A stretch of 64,000 bases of DNA, from the NCBI RefSeq assembly GCF_001729765.1, contig NZ_CP017181.1, forward strand, positions 4,154,001 to 4,218,000, read 5' to 3'. This DNA comes from Enterobacter kobei. GTDB lineage: Bacteria; Pseudomonadota; Gammaproteobacteria; Enterobacterales; Enterobacteriaceae. Position numbers and translations under genes: made by a program. The notes under the pieces were generated by a model, which made no database searches, had not been told where the DNA came from, and saw only the letters and a program-made list of their open reading frames with translations. Of the stretch, positions 9,302-18,565 are shown one piece after another. How positions within the stretch are numbered: position 1 is the stretch's first letter; the number at the start of each line of letters is the position of its first letter.

Positions 9302-10585
9302 AGCACTTTTCCTCAACAGGAAAATATCAACCTCCGTTTGCTTAATGAAGGTCTGCTTATCGCTCACAACTGCCCGTCATGCCAGCTCAAAAAACAGGCT
9401 TAACGTAGGATATTTAATGAGATGGTCACTCCCTCCTTCCCAGTACTATGCTGAGGACAGGCTTTCATTCGGAGAACCATCATGGAAAACATTGCGCTTA
9501 TTGGTATCGATCTGGGTAAGAACTCTTTCCATATTCATTGTCAGGATCATCGTGGGAAGGCCGTTTACCGTAAAAAATTCACCCGACCAAAGCTAATCGA
9601 ATTTCTGGCGACATGCCCGGCAACAACCATCGCGATGGAAGCCTGTGGCGGTTCTCACTTTATGGCACGCAAGCTGGCAGAGTTAGGGCATTTTCCAAAG
9701 CTGATATCACCGCAATTTGTCCGCCCATTCGTTAAAAGCAACAAAAATGACTTCGTTGATGCTGAAGCTATCTGTGAAGCAGCATCACGTCCATCTATGC
9801 GTTTCGTGCAGCCCAGAACCGAATCTCAGCAGGCAATGCGAGCTCTGCATCGTGTCCGTGAATCCCTGGTTCAGGATAAGGTGAAAACAACTAATCAGAT
9901 GCATGCTTTTCTGCTGGAATTTGGTATCAGCGTTCCGCGAGGTGCTGCCGTTATTAGTCGACTGAGTACCCTTCTTGAGGACAGTAGTTTGCCTCTTTAT
10001 CTCAGCCAGTTACTGCTGAAATTACAACAGCATTATCACTATCTTGTTGAGCAGATTAAAGATCTGGAATCTCAGTTGAAACGAAAGTTGGACGAAGATG
10101 AGGTTGGACAGCGCTTGCTGAGTATTCCCTGCGTTGGAACGCTGACTGCCAGTACTATTTCAACTGAGATTGGCGACGGGAAGCAGTACGCCAGCAGCCG
10201 TGACTTTGCGGCGGCAACAGGGCTGGTACCCCGACAGTACAGCACGGGAGGTCGGACGACATTGTTAGGGATTAGCAAGCGGGGCAACAAAAAGATCCGA
10301 ACTTTGTTGGTTCAGTGTGCCAGGGTATTCATACAAAAACTGGAACACCAGTCTGGCAAGTTGGCCGACTGGGTCAGGGAGTTGTTGTGTCGGAAAAGCA
10401 ACTTTGTCGTCACCTGTGCTCTGGCAAACAAGCTGGCCAGAATAGCCTGGGCACTGACGGCGCGACAGCAAACTTACGAAGCATAAAGGCAGAAATACAC
10501 CAGTTTAAACAATCATTCATCTGGTTTTGCGAATACTGATATTGATGATACTAACGGCCCACCGGCCTGTTGAGGAACCTGTAAA
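9302..10585 (+). mobile_element. IS110-family element, IS1111 group
   Basis: The element has no terminal inverted repeats but has subterminal ones, as the IS1111 group does: TTCCTCAACAGG at 9309-9320 and its reverse complement at 10566-10577. The outer ends are not visible from sequence alone and are given approximately. The transposase lies between, preceded by about 160 noncoding bases that in this family could encode the bridge RNA now known for IS110 elements (inference, not visible as a motif here). Confidence 0.7.
9482..10486 (+). CDS. IS110-family (IS1111 group) DEDD transposase
   Basis: 334 residues. The N-terminal RuvC-like DEDD domain shows IGIDLGKNSFHIHCQD (first Asp), IAMEACGGSHFMAR (Glu) and KSNKNDFVDAEAICEAA (last Asp pair). 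The C-terminal transposase_20 domain shows LLSIPCVGTLTASTI and the serine-region RQYSTGGRTTLLGISKRGN. The gene is full length and intact. Close to the transposases of IS4321/IS5075-like elements by recollection; exact identity needs a search. Confidence 0.9.
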   Translation: MENIALIGIDLGKNSFHIHCQDHRGKAVYRKKFTRPKLIEFLATCPATTIAMEACGGSHFMARKLAELGHFPKLISPQFVRPFVKSNKNDFVDAEAICEAASRPSMRFVQPRTESQQAMRALHRVRESLVQDKVKTTNQMHAFLLEFGISVPRGAAVISRLSTLLEDSSLPLYLSQLLLKLQQHYHYLVEQIKDLESQLKRKLDEDEVGQRLLSIPCVGTLTASTISTEIGDGKQYASSRDFAAATGLVPRQYSTGGRTTLLGISKRGNKKIRTLLVQCARVFIQKLEHQSGKLADWVRELLCRKSNFVVTCALANKLARIAWALTARQQTYEA

Positions 10586-10667
10586 ACGGAAAGGCTCATT
10601 GAAGCCGTATATTTTCTGGAGGTTCATCAGGCGCGGAACTCATCGAGGCGCGGGAATAAAATCCCAT

Positions 10668-11205
10668 TCAGACGCCGGATAGATTCAAGCAAGCCAACTT
10701 GTCGTCAAAATCGGTGTTGCAAAAACGGGAGTGACCATAGATTCCGTTTTCCAAGCGGACCCCTATCAAAGGATTTATCTGTCGACCATCGTCATCAAAA
10801 GCAGCATCGAGACTGGAGCGTGAAAGATAAATGCCGTTTATGCTGTCATTCAGGGTAACTGCATAGTCGGTAGTTCCAGCACATATCTTTCGCCGTTTCC
10901 AGAGCATGGGTCAACCGGAACAGGTCATTCTGCGCAGACAACTCCCCGGAGCTGGAACGCCAGAGGTAGTTCAGCTTACGGGCCAGTTTAGCATTGACGC
11001 CCAGCTGTCGGCCCTGTTTCAGAAGCCACTCGATGTCAGGGGCCACGTCACGCGAAAAACGACGTTGCTTCAGTGCTGTCGCCAGCCAGCGGGTGAGAAA
11101 GAGATTTTCCTGTACCGGTGACACAACGTCACCGTTTTGCCTGGCTAACGCCAGCGCCACCAAGGCGCACCACGCCAAATGTGCTGATTTTTCTGTCAGA
11201 TTCAC
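10668..11205 (-). pseudogene. Unrecognised gene, apparently frameshifted
   Basis: Two overlapping minus-strand frames look like one broken gene. The first runs from a GTG at 11205 (NLTEKSAHLAWCALVALA ... IEWLLKQGRQLGVNAKLARK ... DLFRLTHALETAKD). The second continues in another frame from about 10907 to 10668 (ICAGTTDYAVTLNDSINGIY ... GRQINPLIGVRLENGIYG). The switch would be near 10870-10890. I recognise no family. The compact soluble composition and the IS surroundings suggest mobile-element cargo, but this is a guess. No strong ribosome site precedes the GTG. Confidence 0.35.
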
Positions 11206-11650
11206 TGGGGAGTTTTTTCCTTTGTTTTGGGAGCTGAATATATCTTAACCGGAGGCGGGTTTCATCCGGAACCGTAGCCCCTGGACTGAACATCAGGTCC
11301 GGACTGGCGAGCAGTGCGCAGCCAGTCTTCTGAATGCCGCTTTGCGGCATGGAGGCGCCAGATGAGGTTACATGCGTCTGTGGAGTCAAATGGCGCCGAA
11401 AGCCCGACGTAGCCGGTTACCGGACTATAAATTCTGCCCGTTTGCCCCCTGTCCTGGTTAGCTCTACCCCGCTATCTCGCCCTTTCGGGCGAGGTGTAGT
11501 CAAGGACACTCCGGTCCGGCGCTGGTTTGATCGCCGGGTTTTAAGGGATGTGGTGATATACGGATCCGTCTCCTATCTTCCGAATCTCGCGTAAGCGTTA
11601 ACGTCAACCAACGCATCACTAGGGCTACGTCACTTGTGGCTCGTTGATGT
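11206..11650. other. Gene-free stretch with a short GC hairpin
   Basis: No credible reading frame. The clearest structure is CTCGCCCTTTCGGGCGAG at about 11478-11495, an 18-base perfect hairpin with no T run after it. Several inverted GC words are scattered around it. It lies between the broken unknown gene and the cynX-like fragment and may be the leftover control region of a lost element. Confidence 0.4.
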
Positions 11651-11662
11651 TATGAGGTTGCC

Positions 11663-11806
11663 GTGTCTTCTGCGCTTTCCCCCTCCAACCCCACTAGGAC
11701 AACTTCCCGCTGGGGCTTGTACGTCAGCATTGTGCTGATTGGCGCTAATCTGCGCGCCCCCATTACGAGCCTCGGGCCGGTTCTTCCCGATATTCAACGC
11801 GCCTTA
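11663..11806 (+). pseudogene. CynX/NimT-like MFS transporter, N-terminal fragment
   Basis: From the GTG at 11663 the frame gives a hydrophilic lead and then VLIGANLRAPITSLGPVLPD and IQRALHL, the first membrane helix and loop of the CynX/NimT (cyanate, nitroimidazole) MFS subfamily. Homology stops after about 48 residues. The rest of the frame is antisense to the creatininase remnant on the other strand, so two genes were fused tail to tail by a deletion near 11806. No IS end is visible at the junction. Non-functional. Confidence 0.6.
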
Positions 11807-12271
11807 CACCTCGGAGGTCTTGGGGCGGAAGCAGCTGGCACCGACGGCAAACATCTCCAATTCAATGCGCAGCTGGCGACAAACCATTTCCATCAATTAG
11901 GGCTGGCCGCCTTGTGAATTCCAGAAAACGATCTTGCGAATACCTGTGCGCCAGGCGCTTTTAGCCATTTCAAAACACACTTTCCCCAGAACATCATATG
12001 GCAACGAAAGTGTGTCAGGGTAAGCTAGGTGTTCGTCAGATTTACCTACAGGCAAAGTGGCCAACACCAGCATCGGTAAATTGGCAGGCAGTAATTCTAC
12101 AGCTCGCTCAATAATGCTGGCATTAATGGCAGCAAACACCCGAACCGGCAGATGAGCTCCGTGTTGTTCTACGGCGCAAATAGGTAGTACGGCGACGATA
12201 TTCGCCATATCCAGTTTACTGAATTCCCGCGTGGTGAGATCACACCACTAGGGAGAAGACGGTTTAAGCAT
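11806..12271 (-). pseudogene. Creatininase-family amidohydrolase, decayed
   Basis: From ATG 12271 the minus strand reads MLKPSSP, TAG, then WCDLTTREFSKLDMANIVAV and LPICAVEQHGAHLPV, the family signature with metal-binding Glu and His. KIVFWNSQGGQP then ends at a TAA (11897-11899), and homology continues in frame as LMEMVCRQLRIELEMFAVGA before truncation at about 11806. Two stops (TAG at 12248-12250 and TAA) plus the lost C-terminus make it a pseudogene. The family motif NSHGG is here NSQGG, losing a metal ligand as well. Relatives open creatinine-like or formamide-like C-N bonds, which fits the nitrogen theme. Confidence 0.75.
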
Positions 12272-12393
12272 GTTTACCTCCGGTTTTGTCTAACAATAAA
12301 AGATACGGTACGTTGCATTTAGGGCATTTTAGACCGGCTCTATGTCCTGCTATGTGCTAACTTTTCCAGTTTAATGGCCTTTCGTCGAGTTGT

Positions 12394-12430
12394 GTGGCAA
12401 CAGTGTTGCCACCGGCGGAAATCCGCCGGT
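12394..12430 (-). terminator. Tandem hairpins after the amide operon
   Basis: GTGGCAAC/GTTGCCAC (12394-12401 and 12405-12412) and ACCGGCGGA/TCCGCCGGT (12411-12419 and 12422-12430) form two adjoining hairpins just past the ATPase stop at 12447. No U tract follows on the minus strand, so this is either a weak or factor-assisted terminator or an mRNA 3' end protector. Confidence 0.45.
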
Positions 12431-12446
12431 TTGAATGCTTTTTTGT

Positions 12447-14180
12447 TCAGCAGGCGACGAGGTGCCCGTCGCCAAAATCGGTAAAGCGCTGCGGTACTCT
12501 CTGATAGCCGATGGGTTTGATCGGTTCTGGTCTTATCGGCATTGCGCTGGTGGCTCGGGGTTGCCGTCTTTGCTGAACGTCAGGTATAGGAACGGCGCTG
12601 AGCAAGTGCTGAGTATAAGGATGCTGCGGATGGTGCAACACTCGATCTCGTGGGCCGATCTCCACGAGCTGGCCGCCAAACATCACCGCTACCCGGTGGC
12701 AGATGCGCTCCACCACCGCCATATCATGGGAAATAAACAGATAGCTGAGCCGATAGCGCTGACGCAAATCTTCCAGCAGCGTCAGCACCTGCGCCTGTAC
12801 TGAAACATCCAGCGCGGAAACCGATTCATCGGCGATGATCACTTTCGGGTTCAGCGCCAGCGCGCGGGCAATGCAAATGCGCTGGCGCTGGCCGCCGGAA
12901 AACTGGTGCGGATAACGCCGCATCGCTTCCGCTGGCAGGCCGACCTGCTGCAATAGCTGCACCACCCGCTCCGTGCGCTGTTCTGCGGGCATCTGCTCAT
13001 GAATCAGCAGCGGCTCCCCAACCAGGTCGAAAATAGTTTTGCGCGGATTGAGCGCCGCCCAGGGATCCTGAAACACCATCTGCAAATCGCGGCGTACCGC
13101 TCTTAACGCCTCGTCCTTCAGGCCGTGCAGCTCCTGTCCGTTAAGCTGCGCGCTGCCGCTAAATGGCACCATATTCATCAGCGCTTTTGCCGTCGTCGAT
13201 TTACCGCAGCCGCTTTCACCGACAATGCCCAACGTCTCGCCGGGGAAAAGATCGAAGCTGACGCCATCGACGGCATGGACTTCGCGACGCACGCGCAGGC
13301 CGTCGCCGCGCACCGGAAAGCGCACGCTGAGGTCGCGGACGCTGAGCAACGGTCGAGTCGCCTCGACCGGCGCCAGCGCGGGCGCCTGGCCCAGCACCGG
13401 TACCGCCTGCAACAGCTGGCGGGTATAAGCCGCCTGCGGCGAGGTAAACAGCGTTTTTGCCGGAGCCTGCTCCATGATTTTGCCGTGACTCATGACCAGC
13501 ACATCATCGGCCATTTCTGCCACCACTCCCATATCGTGGGTGATCAACAGCAGGCTGGTGGAAAACGCCTGCTGCAGTTCGCGCATCAACTCGAGGATCT
13601 GCGCCTGAATAGTGACGTCGAGGGCCGTAGTCGGCTCATCGGCAATCAGCACCTGTGGCTGGCACAGCATTGCCATGGCGATCATCACCCGCTGGCGCAT
13701 ACCGCCGGAAAGCTCGTGCGGATACTGTTGCAGGCGCTTCTCCACATGACTGATTTTGACCGCGTCCAGCATCGTGCTGACCCGGCTGCGCCGTTCACGG
13801 CGGCCCAGCACTTCGTGGCGTTGCAGCGTCTCTTCCAGCTGCTGGCCCACCGTCATCAGCGGATTGAGCGAGGTCATCGGTTCCTGAAAAATCATGGCAA
13901 CCGACTTGCCGCGCAGCAGCTGCATTTGCCGCTCCGGCAGGCTGAGCAAATCCTGGTTATCAAAAATAATCGCGCCGCCTGGAATCTGTGCCTCCTCCGG
14001 AAGCAAACCCATGATCGCCAGCGAAGTCAGCGATTTACCGCTGCCCGACTCGCCGGCAATGCACAGAGTTTTTCCCGGCCAGAGCGCAAAGCTGACGTCA
14101 TCCACCACCCGCTGTGTACCAAACTGGATCGACAGGCGCTCGACCGAGAGCAGCGGCGCCGGAAATAGGACTGCTGACAT
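12447..14180 (-). CDS. Double ATPase of a peptide/amide-type ABC importer
   Basis: 577 residues with two full ABC domains, like a DppD-DppF or GsiA-type fusion. Domain 1: Walker A GESGSGKS, signature [12 protein letters not shown], Walker [13 protein letters not shown]. Domain 2: [32 protein letters not shown]. Each is followed by the oligopeptide-transporter C-terminal extension ([14 protein letters not shown] in the second). The ATG at 14180 is used because the longer frame upstream runs antisense through the amidase gene. It is the last gene of the operon, 7 bases after the amidase, and should power the two permeases encoded upstream. Confidence 0.9.
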   Translation of the reverse strand: MSAVLFPAPLLSVERLSIQFGTQRVVDDVSFALWPGKTLCIAGESGSGKSLTSLAIMGLLPEEAQIPGGAIIFDNQDLLSLPERQMQLLRGKSVAMIFQEPMTSLNPLMTVGQQLEETLQRHEVLGRRERRSRVSTMLDAVKISHVEKRLQQYPHELSGGMRQRVMIAMAMLCQPQVLIADEPTTALDVTIQAQILELMRELQQAFSTSLLLITHDMGVVAEMADDVLVMSHGKIMEQAPAKTLFTSPQAAYTRQLLQAVPVLGQAPALAPVEATRPLLSVRDLSVRFPVRGDGLRVRREVHAVDGVSFDLFPGETLGIVGESGCGKSTTAKALMNMVPFSGSAQLNGQELHGLKDEALRAVRRDLQMVFQDPWAALNPRKTIFDLVGEPLLIHEQMPAEQRTERVVQLLQQVGLPAEAMRRYPHQFSGGQRQRICIARALALNPKVIIADESVSALDVSVQAQVLTLLEDLRQRYRLSYLFISHDMAVVERICHRVAVMFGGQLVEIGPRDRVLHHPQHPYTQHLLSAVPIPDVQQRRQPRATSAMPIRPEPIKPIGYQRVPQRFTDFGDGHLVAC

Positions 14181-14187
14181 AACGCTC

Positions 14188-15135
14188 CTAATTAAACACG
14201 CTGTTGGGAAAATAGAACGACACCACCCAGTTAGGCCGATCGACGATTTCGCTGATGCGCAGATCGCCGCACACGGAGCAGAGCATATAGGCCTCTTCCG
14301 CCGACATCCCTTGTTCGCGGCACAGCGCATCGATGGTATAGCTTACCGCGTCGCGGGCGGCGGTCATCAGGTCAGGGCCAATGCCGGTGAAGGCGCTGTA
14401 GCCGTGCCGATCCAGATGTTGGGTCACTGGGCCAGGGGTGGCGAAACGCGGCGTTTTCAGCGGCATATCTTTAACCACTTCCAGCTTCACCACCACGTCC
14501 ATCGCGCTTTCAATCGCCGTGCCGCAGACTTCACCATCGCCCTGCGCGGCGTGGGTGTCACCAATAGAAAACAACGCGCCTTCTACTTCCACCGGTAGCC
14601 ATAATGTGCAGCCAGCGGCCAGATCGCGAATATCCAGATTGCCGCCCACGCGGCGCGGCGGCACCACCGAATGATGGCCCGCGGCGGCGGGAGCGACGCC
14701 GAGGGTACCGGCGAAGGGTTTCAGCGGTACGCGGCCATATCGGCCAAAGGCGCAGGGGGTTAAGCCCTGGCGGTCATATTGCCACAGCGTCAGCGCCGGA
14801 TCAGAAAACTGATCGGCCAGCAGGCCGAAGCCCGGGATATTCGCAGTCCAGCCAAAGCCGCTGGGACGAAAGGATTCCAGCGTCACCTTTAGCGCATCGC
14901 CCGGCTGAGCGCCTTCCACATAGACCGGGCCACTGACCGGGTTGAGCTTATCAAACGGCAGCGTTGGGATATCCGCTGCGGTAGAACCGGCGTTGAACCA
15001 GCCGTTAGCCGCATCCAGGCAGTGAAACTCCAGTTGGCTGCCGGAAGCTACGTGCAGGACCGGGCTCAGGCTGTTATCCCAGCCGAAATGATGTTGAGCA
15101 TGATGAATGGTCTTCACCAGACAATTTTGGCACAT
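14188..15135 (-). CDS. Acetamidase/formamidase family protein
   Basis: 315 residues, usual length for the FmdA_AmdA family, cytoplasmic with no signal peptide. The hallmark is FSIGDTHAAQGDGEVCGTAI, with PGDALKVTLE and VPPRRVGGNLDIRDL before it. Members split short amides to ammonia and the acid. Its position inside an importer operon headed by an AmiC/AmiR pair suggests the imported compound is an amide that this enzyme deaminates. The exact substrate (formamide, acetamide or a larger amide) cannot be read from the sequence. Confidence 0.88.
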   Translation of the reverse strand: MCQNCLVKTIHHAQHHFGWDNSLSPVLHVASGSQLEFHCLDAANGWFNAGSTAADIPTLPFDKLNPVSGPVYVEGAQPGDALKVTLESFRPSGFGWTANIPGFGLLADQFSDPALTLWQYDRQGLTPCAFGRYGRVPLKPFAGTLGVAPAAAGHHSVVPPRRVGGNLDIRDLAAGCTLWLPVEVEGALFSIGDTHAAQGDGEVCGTAIESAMDVVVKLEVVKDMPLKTPRFATPGPVTQHLDRHGYSAFTGIGPDLMTAARDAVSYTIDALCREQGMSAEEAYMLCSVCGDLRISEIVDRPNWVVSFYFPNSVFN

Positions 15136-15179
15136 CCTGACTCTCCTTTAAGCAGCGGCGCCATCCCGGCGCCATCAAA

Positions 15180-16787
15180 TTATTTCAGTCCGATATAGTC
15201 GTAGTTGACTGGTACATGCACTGGATCGACATACAGAGCGTCCTCGCCCCCCATGCGTGCGGAATGTACGGTGTAGCGCTTCTCGTTGAATACCGGCACC
15301 CAGGGCGCGTCATCCATTGCAGTGATGAAGATTTTGCGCCAGGCTTCAATGCGCGCGTCCTGCTGGTCGGGTTTCACCATGCTGTCCGCCGCGGCCGCCT
15401 GCGCGTCCAGCGCTTTGTTGCAGTAGCGCGCCCAGTTCCAGCCGCCCTCTACCGCCCCGGCGCAGCCGAGGATCGGGCCATAGAAGTTGGAGGGATCCGG
15501 GAAATCGGCGATCCACGCCATGCCGCCGGACCAGACCATCGGCGCTTGGCTGGCGGAGCCGCCCGCCGCAATCACATTCGCCTGCGCCAGGGATTTGATG
15601 CTGGCGTGGATGCCCACTTTGGCCAGATCCTGCTGGATAGACTGGGCGATACGCGGCTGCGGATCGGTATTCATCACGTACAGTTCGGTAGCAAAACCGT
15701 TGGGGAAACCCGCTTCGCTGAGCAGTTGCTTCGCTTTTGCCGGGTCGTAGCTGAAACCCTGATATGCCTTGTCATAACCGGGCATGGCGGGTGGCAGTGG
15801 CTGGTTGGCCGGCGCCGCGCGTCCATTAATGATGCGCACGATGCGATCTTTGTTGACCGCCATGTTCACCGCCTGGCGGACTTTGAGATTATCGAAAGGC
15901 GGCAGCGTGGTTTTCATCGTCACGTAGCCGGTCTGCAACTGGTCGCCGGTGACCATCAGGCCCTTATAGGCCGGGTTGTTTTTAAACGACAGAAACTGTG
16001 CGGGCGGTACGCCGTCGCCGGCAATATCCACTTCGCCTTTTTCCAGCCGCAGCAGAGCGACCGAGGGATCCTGTCCCATTTCGAACTTTATGTGATCCAG
16101 CCGCGGCACGCCGGCTTTAAAGTAGTTCGGGTTTTTGCGGAAGATCAGCTCCTGGCCCAGCTTCCACTCCTGGAGCTCAAACGCGCCGCTGCCGACCGGA
16201 TGCTTGCCGAAGTCGGCGCCCCATTTCTCCACCTCCTCACGGGGAACCACCGAGGCAAAGTTCAGCGCCAGCACATGCAGGAAGGTGGCGTTGGGCTCTT
16301 TCAGAGTGATTTTTACCGTATGATCGTCGACGACCTCGATACCGCTCAGGGTCGTGCTTTTACCGCTGGCCTCCTCGTCATAGCCCGCGATGGGACTGAA
16401 GAACCCGGCGCCCGGACTTTGGGTTTTCGGGTTGACTGTGCGTTCCAGAGAATATTTCACGTCCGCCGCCGTGACCTCGCGGCCGTTGTGGAATTTCACC
16501 CCTTTGCGTAGCACAAAGGTGTAGACCTTGCCGTCCTCGGAAATGGCGTAGCTCTCCGCCAGGTCGTTCACCAACTCGGTGGTGCCGGGACGATAGTCCA
16601 TCAGGCCGTCGAACAGGCTTTTGATCATCGACCAGTTTTGCCAGTCATAGCCAATGGCCGGATCGAGGGTCGCCACGTCGTTCTGGTAGGTCACCACGAT
16701 ATCGCCGCCGGTCTTCTCGTCAGCCTGCGCGCCATAAGAGAAACAGGCCGCGGCCACCGCCATTGTCAATAACGCATTTTTCATCAT
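15180..16787 (-). CDS. Periplasmic substrate-binding protein, SBP_bac_5 (peptide/nickel type)
   Basis: 535 residues with a clean signal peptide (MKNALLTMAVAAACFSYGAQA). The body shows family 5 hallmarks: TLDPAIGYDWQNWSMIKSLF, KVYTFVLRKGVKFHNGREVT, AADVKYSLERTVNPKT and NMAVNKDRIVRIINGRAAP. Family members bind peptides, nickel or other small ligands. In this operon an amide or amidated compound is the likely ligand (inference from the neighbouring amidase). It is followed by the amidase after a 44-base gap and preceded at 10 bases by the DppB-like permease. Confidence 0.9.
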   Translation of the reverse strand: MMKNALLTMAVAAACFSYGAQADEKTGGDIVVTYQNDVATLDPAIGYDWQNWSMIKSLFDGLMDYRPGTTELVNDLAESYAISEDGKVYTFVLRKGVKFHNGREVTAADVKYSLERTVNPKTQSPGAGFFSPIAGYDEEASGKSTTLSGIEVVDDHTVKITLKEPNATFLHVLALNFASVVPREEVEKWGADFGKHPVGSGAFELQEWKLGQELIFRKNPNYFKAGVPRLDHIKFEMGQDPSVALLRLEKGEVDIAGDGVPPAQFLSFKNNPAYKGLMVTGDQLQTGYVTMKTTLPPFDNLKVRQAVNMAVNKDRIVRIINGRAAPANQPLPPAMPGYDKAYQGFSYDPAKAKQLLSEAGFPNGFATELYVMNTDPQPRIAQSIQQDLAKVGIHASIKSLAQANVIAAGGSASQAPMVWSGGMAWIADFPDPSNFYGPILGCAGAVEGGWNWARYCNKALDAQAAAADSMVKPDQQDARIEAWRKIFITAMDDAPWVPVFNEKRYTVHSARMGGEDALYVDPVHVPVNYDYIGLK

Positions 16788-16796
16788 CTTCCCCTG

Positions 16797-17717
16797 CTAC
16801 TTTTTGACATCAATGCGCGGATCGACCCACGGCAGCACCAGATCCGCAATAAGGTTGCCGCCAACAATGGCAACCGCTGACACGGTGGTTACCCCGACAA
16901 TCACCGGGATATCCACCTGTTGAATCGCCTGCCAGGCCAGCTGACCGATACCCGGCCAGCCAAAGACCGATTCGACTACCACCAGTCCGCCCATAAAAAT
17001 GCCGATATCAATGCCTATCATCGGAATTAGCGGCAGCACGGCATTCGGCAGCACGTGACGCAGCAGTACGCGGGTTCGGCCCAGCCCTTTGGCCCGCGCG
17101 GTACGGATAAAATCCTGATGCAGCACCTCAATCATCGACGAGCGCAACATGCGTGAATACCAGCCGCTGCCGAGCAGGCCGAGGGTTAGCGCCGGTAGCG
17201 CCAGATGGCTGAAGCCGCCATAGCCTCCCATCGGGAACCAGTTGAGTACCACGGCGAAAAGATAGAGAAAAAGCATCGCGGCGATGAACTGCGGCGCCGA
17301 AACACCGATAAAGGAGAGCGCCATCAGAAGCCGGTCCGCCAGCCCGCCGCGTTTTAACGCCGCCAGGGTGCCGAGGGCGATCCCCAGTACCAACTCGCAG
17401 AGAATACCCGCCGCCATCAGCTGCAGTGACGGCCCGATACGGGCGGAAACCAGTTCACTCACTTCGCTGCGCTGAATAAACGAGCGTCCCAGATCGCCGT
17501 GCAGCAGCCCCTGCAGATAACGCCAATATTGCTGATAAAACGGCAGATCCAACCCCAACTGATGGCGGATGTTTTCGACTACTTCCGGCGTGGCACTGCG
17601 CCCGGCGATTTGGCGCGCTGGATCGGCGGGCAACATAAACAGCAGCAAATAGCAGATCAACGTAACGCCAAGCAGGATCAGCCCGGCATGCAACAGACGT
17701 TTTCCCAGAAATAGCAT
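16797..17717 (-). CDS. ABC permease, DppB type
   Basis: 306 residues with six membrane segments. It has the N-terminal LLPADPARQIAGRSAT region of DppB/OppB permeases and the EAA-type loop DFIRTARAKGLGRTRVLLRH. The C-terminus (NLIADLVLPWVDPRIDVKK) is standard. Its ATG overlaps the stop of the DppC-like gene by one base, so the two are coupled. Confidence 0.92.
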   Translation of the reverse strand: MLFLGKRLLHAGLILLGVTLICYLLLFMLPADPARQIAGRSATPEVVENIRHQLGLDLPFYQQYWRYLQGLLHGDLGRSFIQRSEVSELVSARIGPSLQLMAAGILCELVLGIALGTLAALKRGGLADRLLMALSFIGVSAPQFIAAMLFLYLFAVVLNWFPMGGYGGFSHLALPALTLGLLGSGWYSRMLRSSMIEVLHQDFIRTARAKGLGRTRVLLRHVLPNAVLPLIPMIGIDIGIFMGGLVVVESVFGWPGIGQLAWQAIQQVDIPVIVGVTTVSAVAIVGGNLIADLVLPWVDPRIDVKK

Positions 17718-18565
17718 TAGTTTCGTCCTTTTAAGCCGGGATCGAGGGCGTCGCGCAGGGCGTCACCAGCGATATTGAAAGAGAGCGACAGCAGCACAAT
17801 CGCCGCGCCGGGAAAGAACACCAGCCAGGGAGCCGAAGTAAAATAGCTCTGGCTTTCAAAGATGATGTTGCCCCAACTCGGCGTTGGCGGCTGTACCCCC
17901 ACCCCGAGGAACGATAGAGTAGCTTCCAGCAGGACTGTGGTGGAGATGCCTAGTGTGGCCCAGACCAGCACCGTTGGCGCCAGATGTGGAATTAAATGCA
18001 CGCCGAGAATACGCAACGTTCCGGCCCCCAGGGTGCGTTCCACGGCGATAAAGTCGCGGGCGCTAAGCGCGCTAGTTTCGGCGTAGATAACCCTGGCGAT
18101 CTGCACCCAGTTCACCATGGCGATCACCAGGGACACGATCCAGACACTTGGCTGGAAAATCGCCGCCAGGGCAATCGCCAGCAGCAGTGCGGGAAACGCC
18201 ATCATCAGATCGGTAAAGCGCATCAGCAGCCCTCCGATACGCCCCTGCAGATAACCTGCGCTAAGCCCTACCAGGACGCCGATCAGTACTGCAGTGCCGT
18301 TGGCGACAACACCGATGAGTAACGAAGTACGAGCTCCGTAAATTAAACGCGAGAAGAGATCGCGTCCCAGCAGATCGGTTCCCAGCCAGTAAGTGCTGTT
18401 GGGAGAAAGCGGTGCGCCTTCCAGGCTCAGTCCCTCGACAAACTGTTCATCGGGATCGAAGGGGGTGAGCCAGGGGGCAAACAGCGCGCTCATCACCACC
18501 AGGAGAATAAACAGCAGCGAGAGCAGCAGGGCTGGCCGGCGCAGAAAATATCCGACTCTATTCAT
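17717..18565 (-). CDS. ABC permease, DppC type
   Basis: 282 residues. An N-terminal helix is followed by FDPDEQFVEGLSLEGAPLSP and GTDLLGRDLFSRLIYGARTS, the OppC_N signature, then the binding-protein-dependent permease domain with the ARDFIAVERTLGAGTLRIL loop. The start MNRVGYFL at 18565 has GGGGAG just upstream and overlaps the end of the AmiR-like gene as ATGA. The frame is open to 18667, but that part is antitermination-gene sequence in another frame. Confidence 0.92.
   Translation of the reverse strand: MNRVGYFLRRPALLLSLLFILLVVMSALFAPWLTPFDPDEQFVEGLSLEGAPLSPNSTYWLGTDLLGRDLFSRLIYGARTSLLIGVVANGTAVLIGVLVGLSAGYLQGRIGGLLMRFTDLMMAFPALLLAIALAAIFQPSVWIVSLVIAMVNWVQIARVIYAETSALSARDFIAVERTLGAGTLRILGVHLIPHLAPTVLVWATLGISTTVLLEATLSFLGVGVQPPTPSWGNIIFESQSYFTSAPWLVFFPGAAIVLLSLSFNIAGDALRDALDPGLKGRN

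Noticed and set aside
7244..12271. An integrative element with defined ends
   Set aside because: No integrase, no direct-repeat borders and no conjugation genes could be identified; only IS elements and fragments are supported.
13125..14168. Long plus-strand open frame (347 codons) over the ATPase gene
   Set aside because: It is antisense to the ABC ATPase, His/Gln/Arg-rich and without any domain; a shadow of GC-rich codon use.
15216..16511. 431-codon plus-strand frame over the binding-protein gene
   Set aside because: Antisense to an obvious SBP_bac_5 gene with signal peptide; composition is low-quality.
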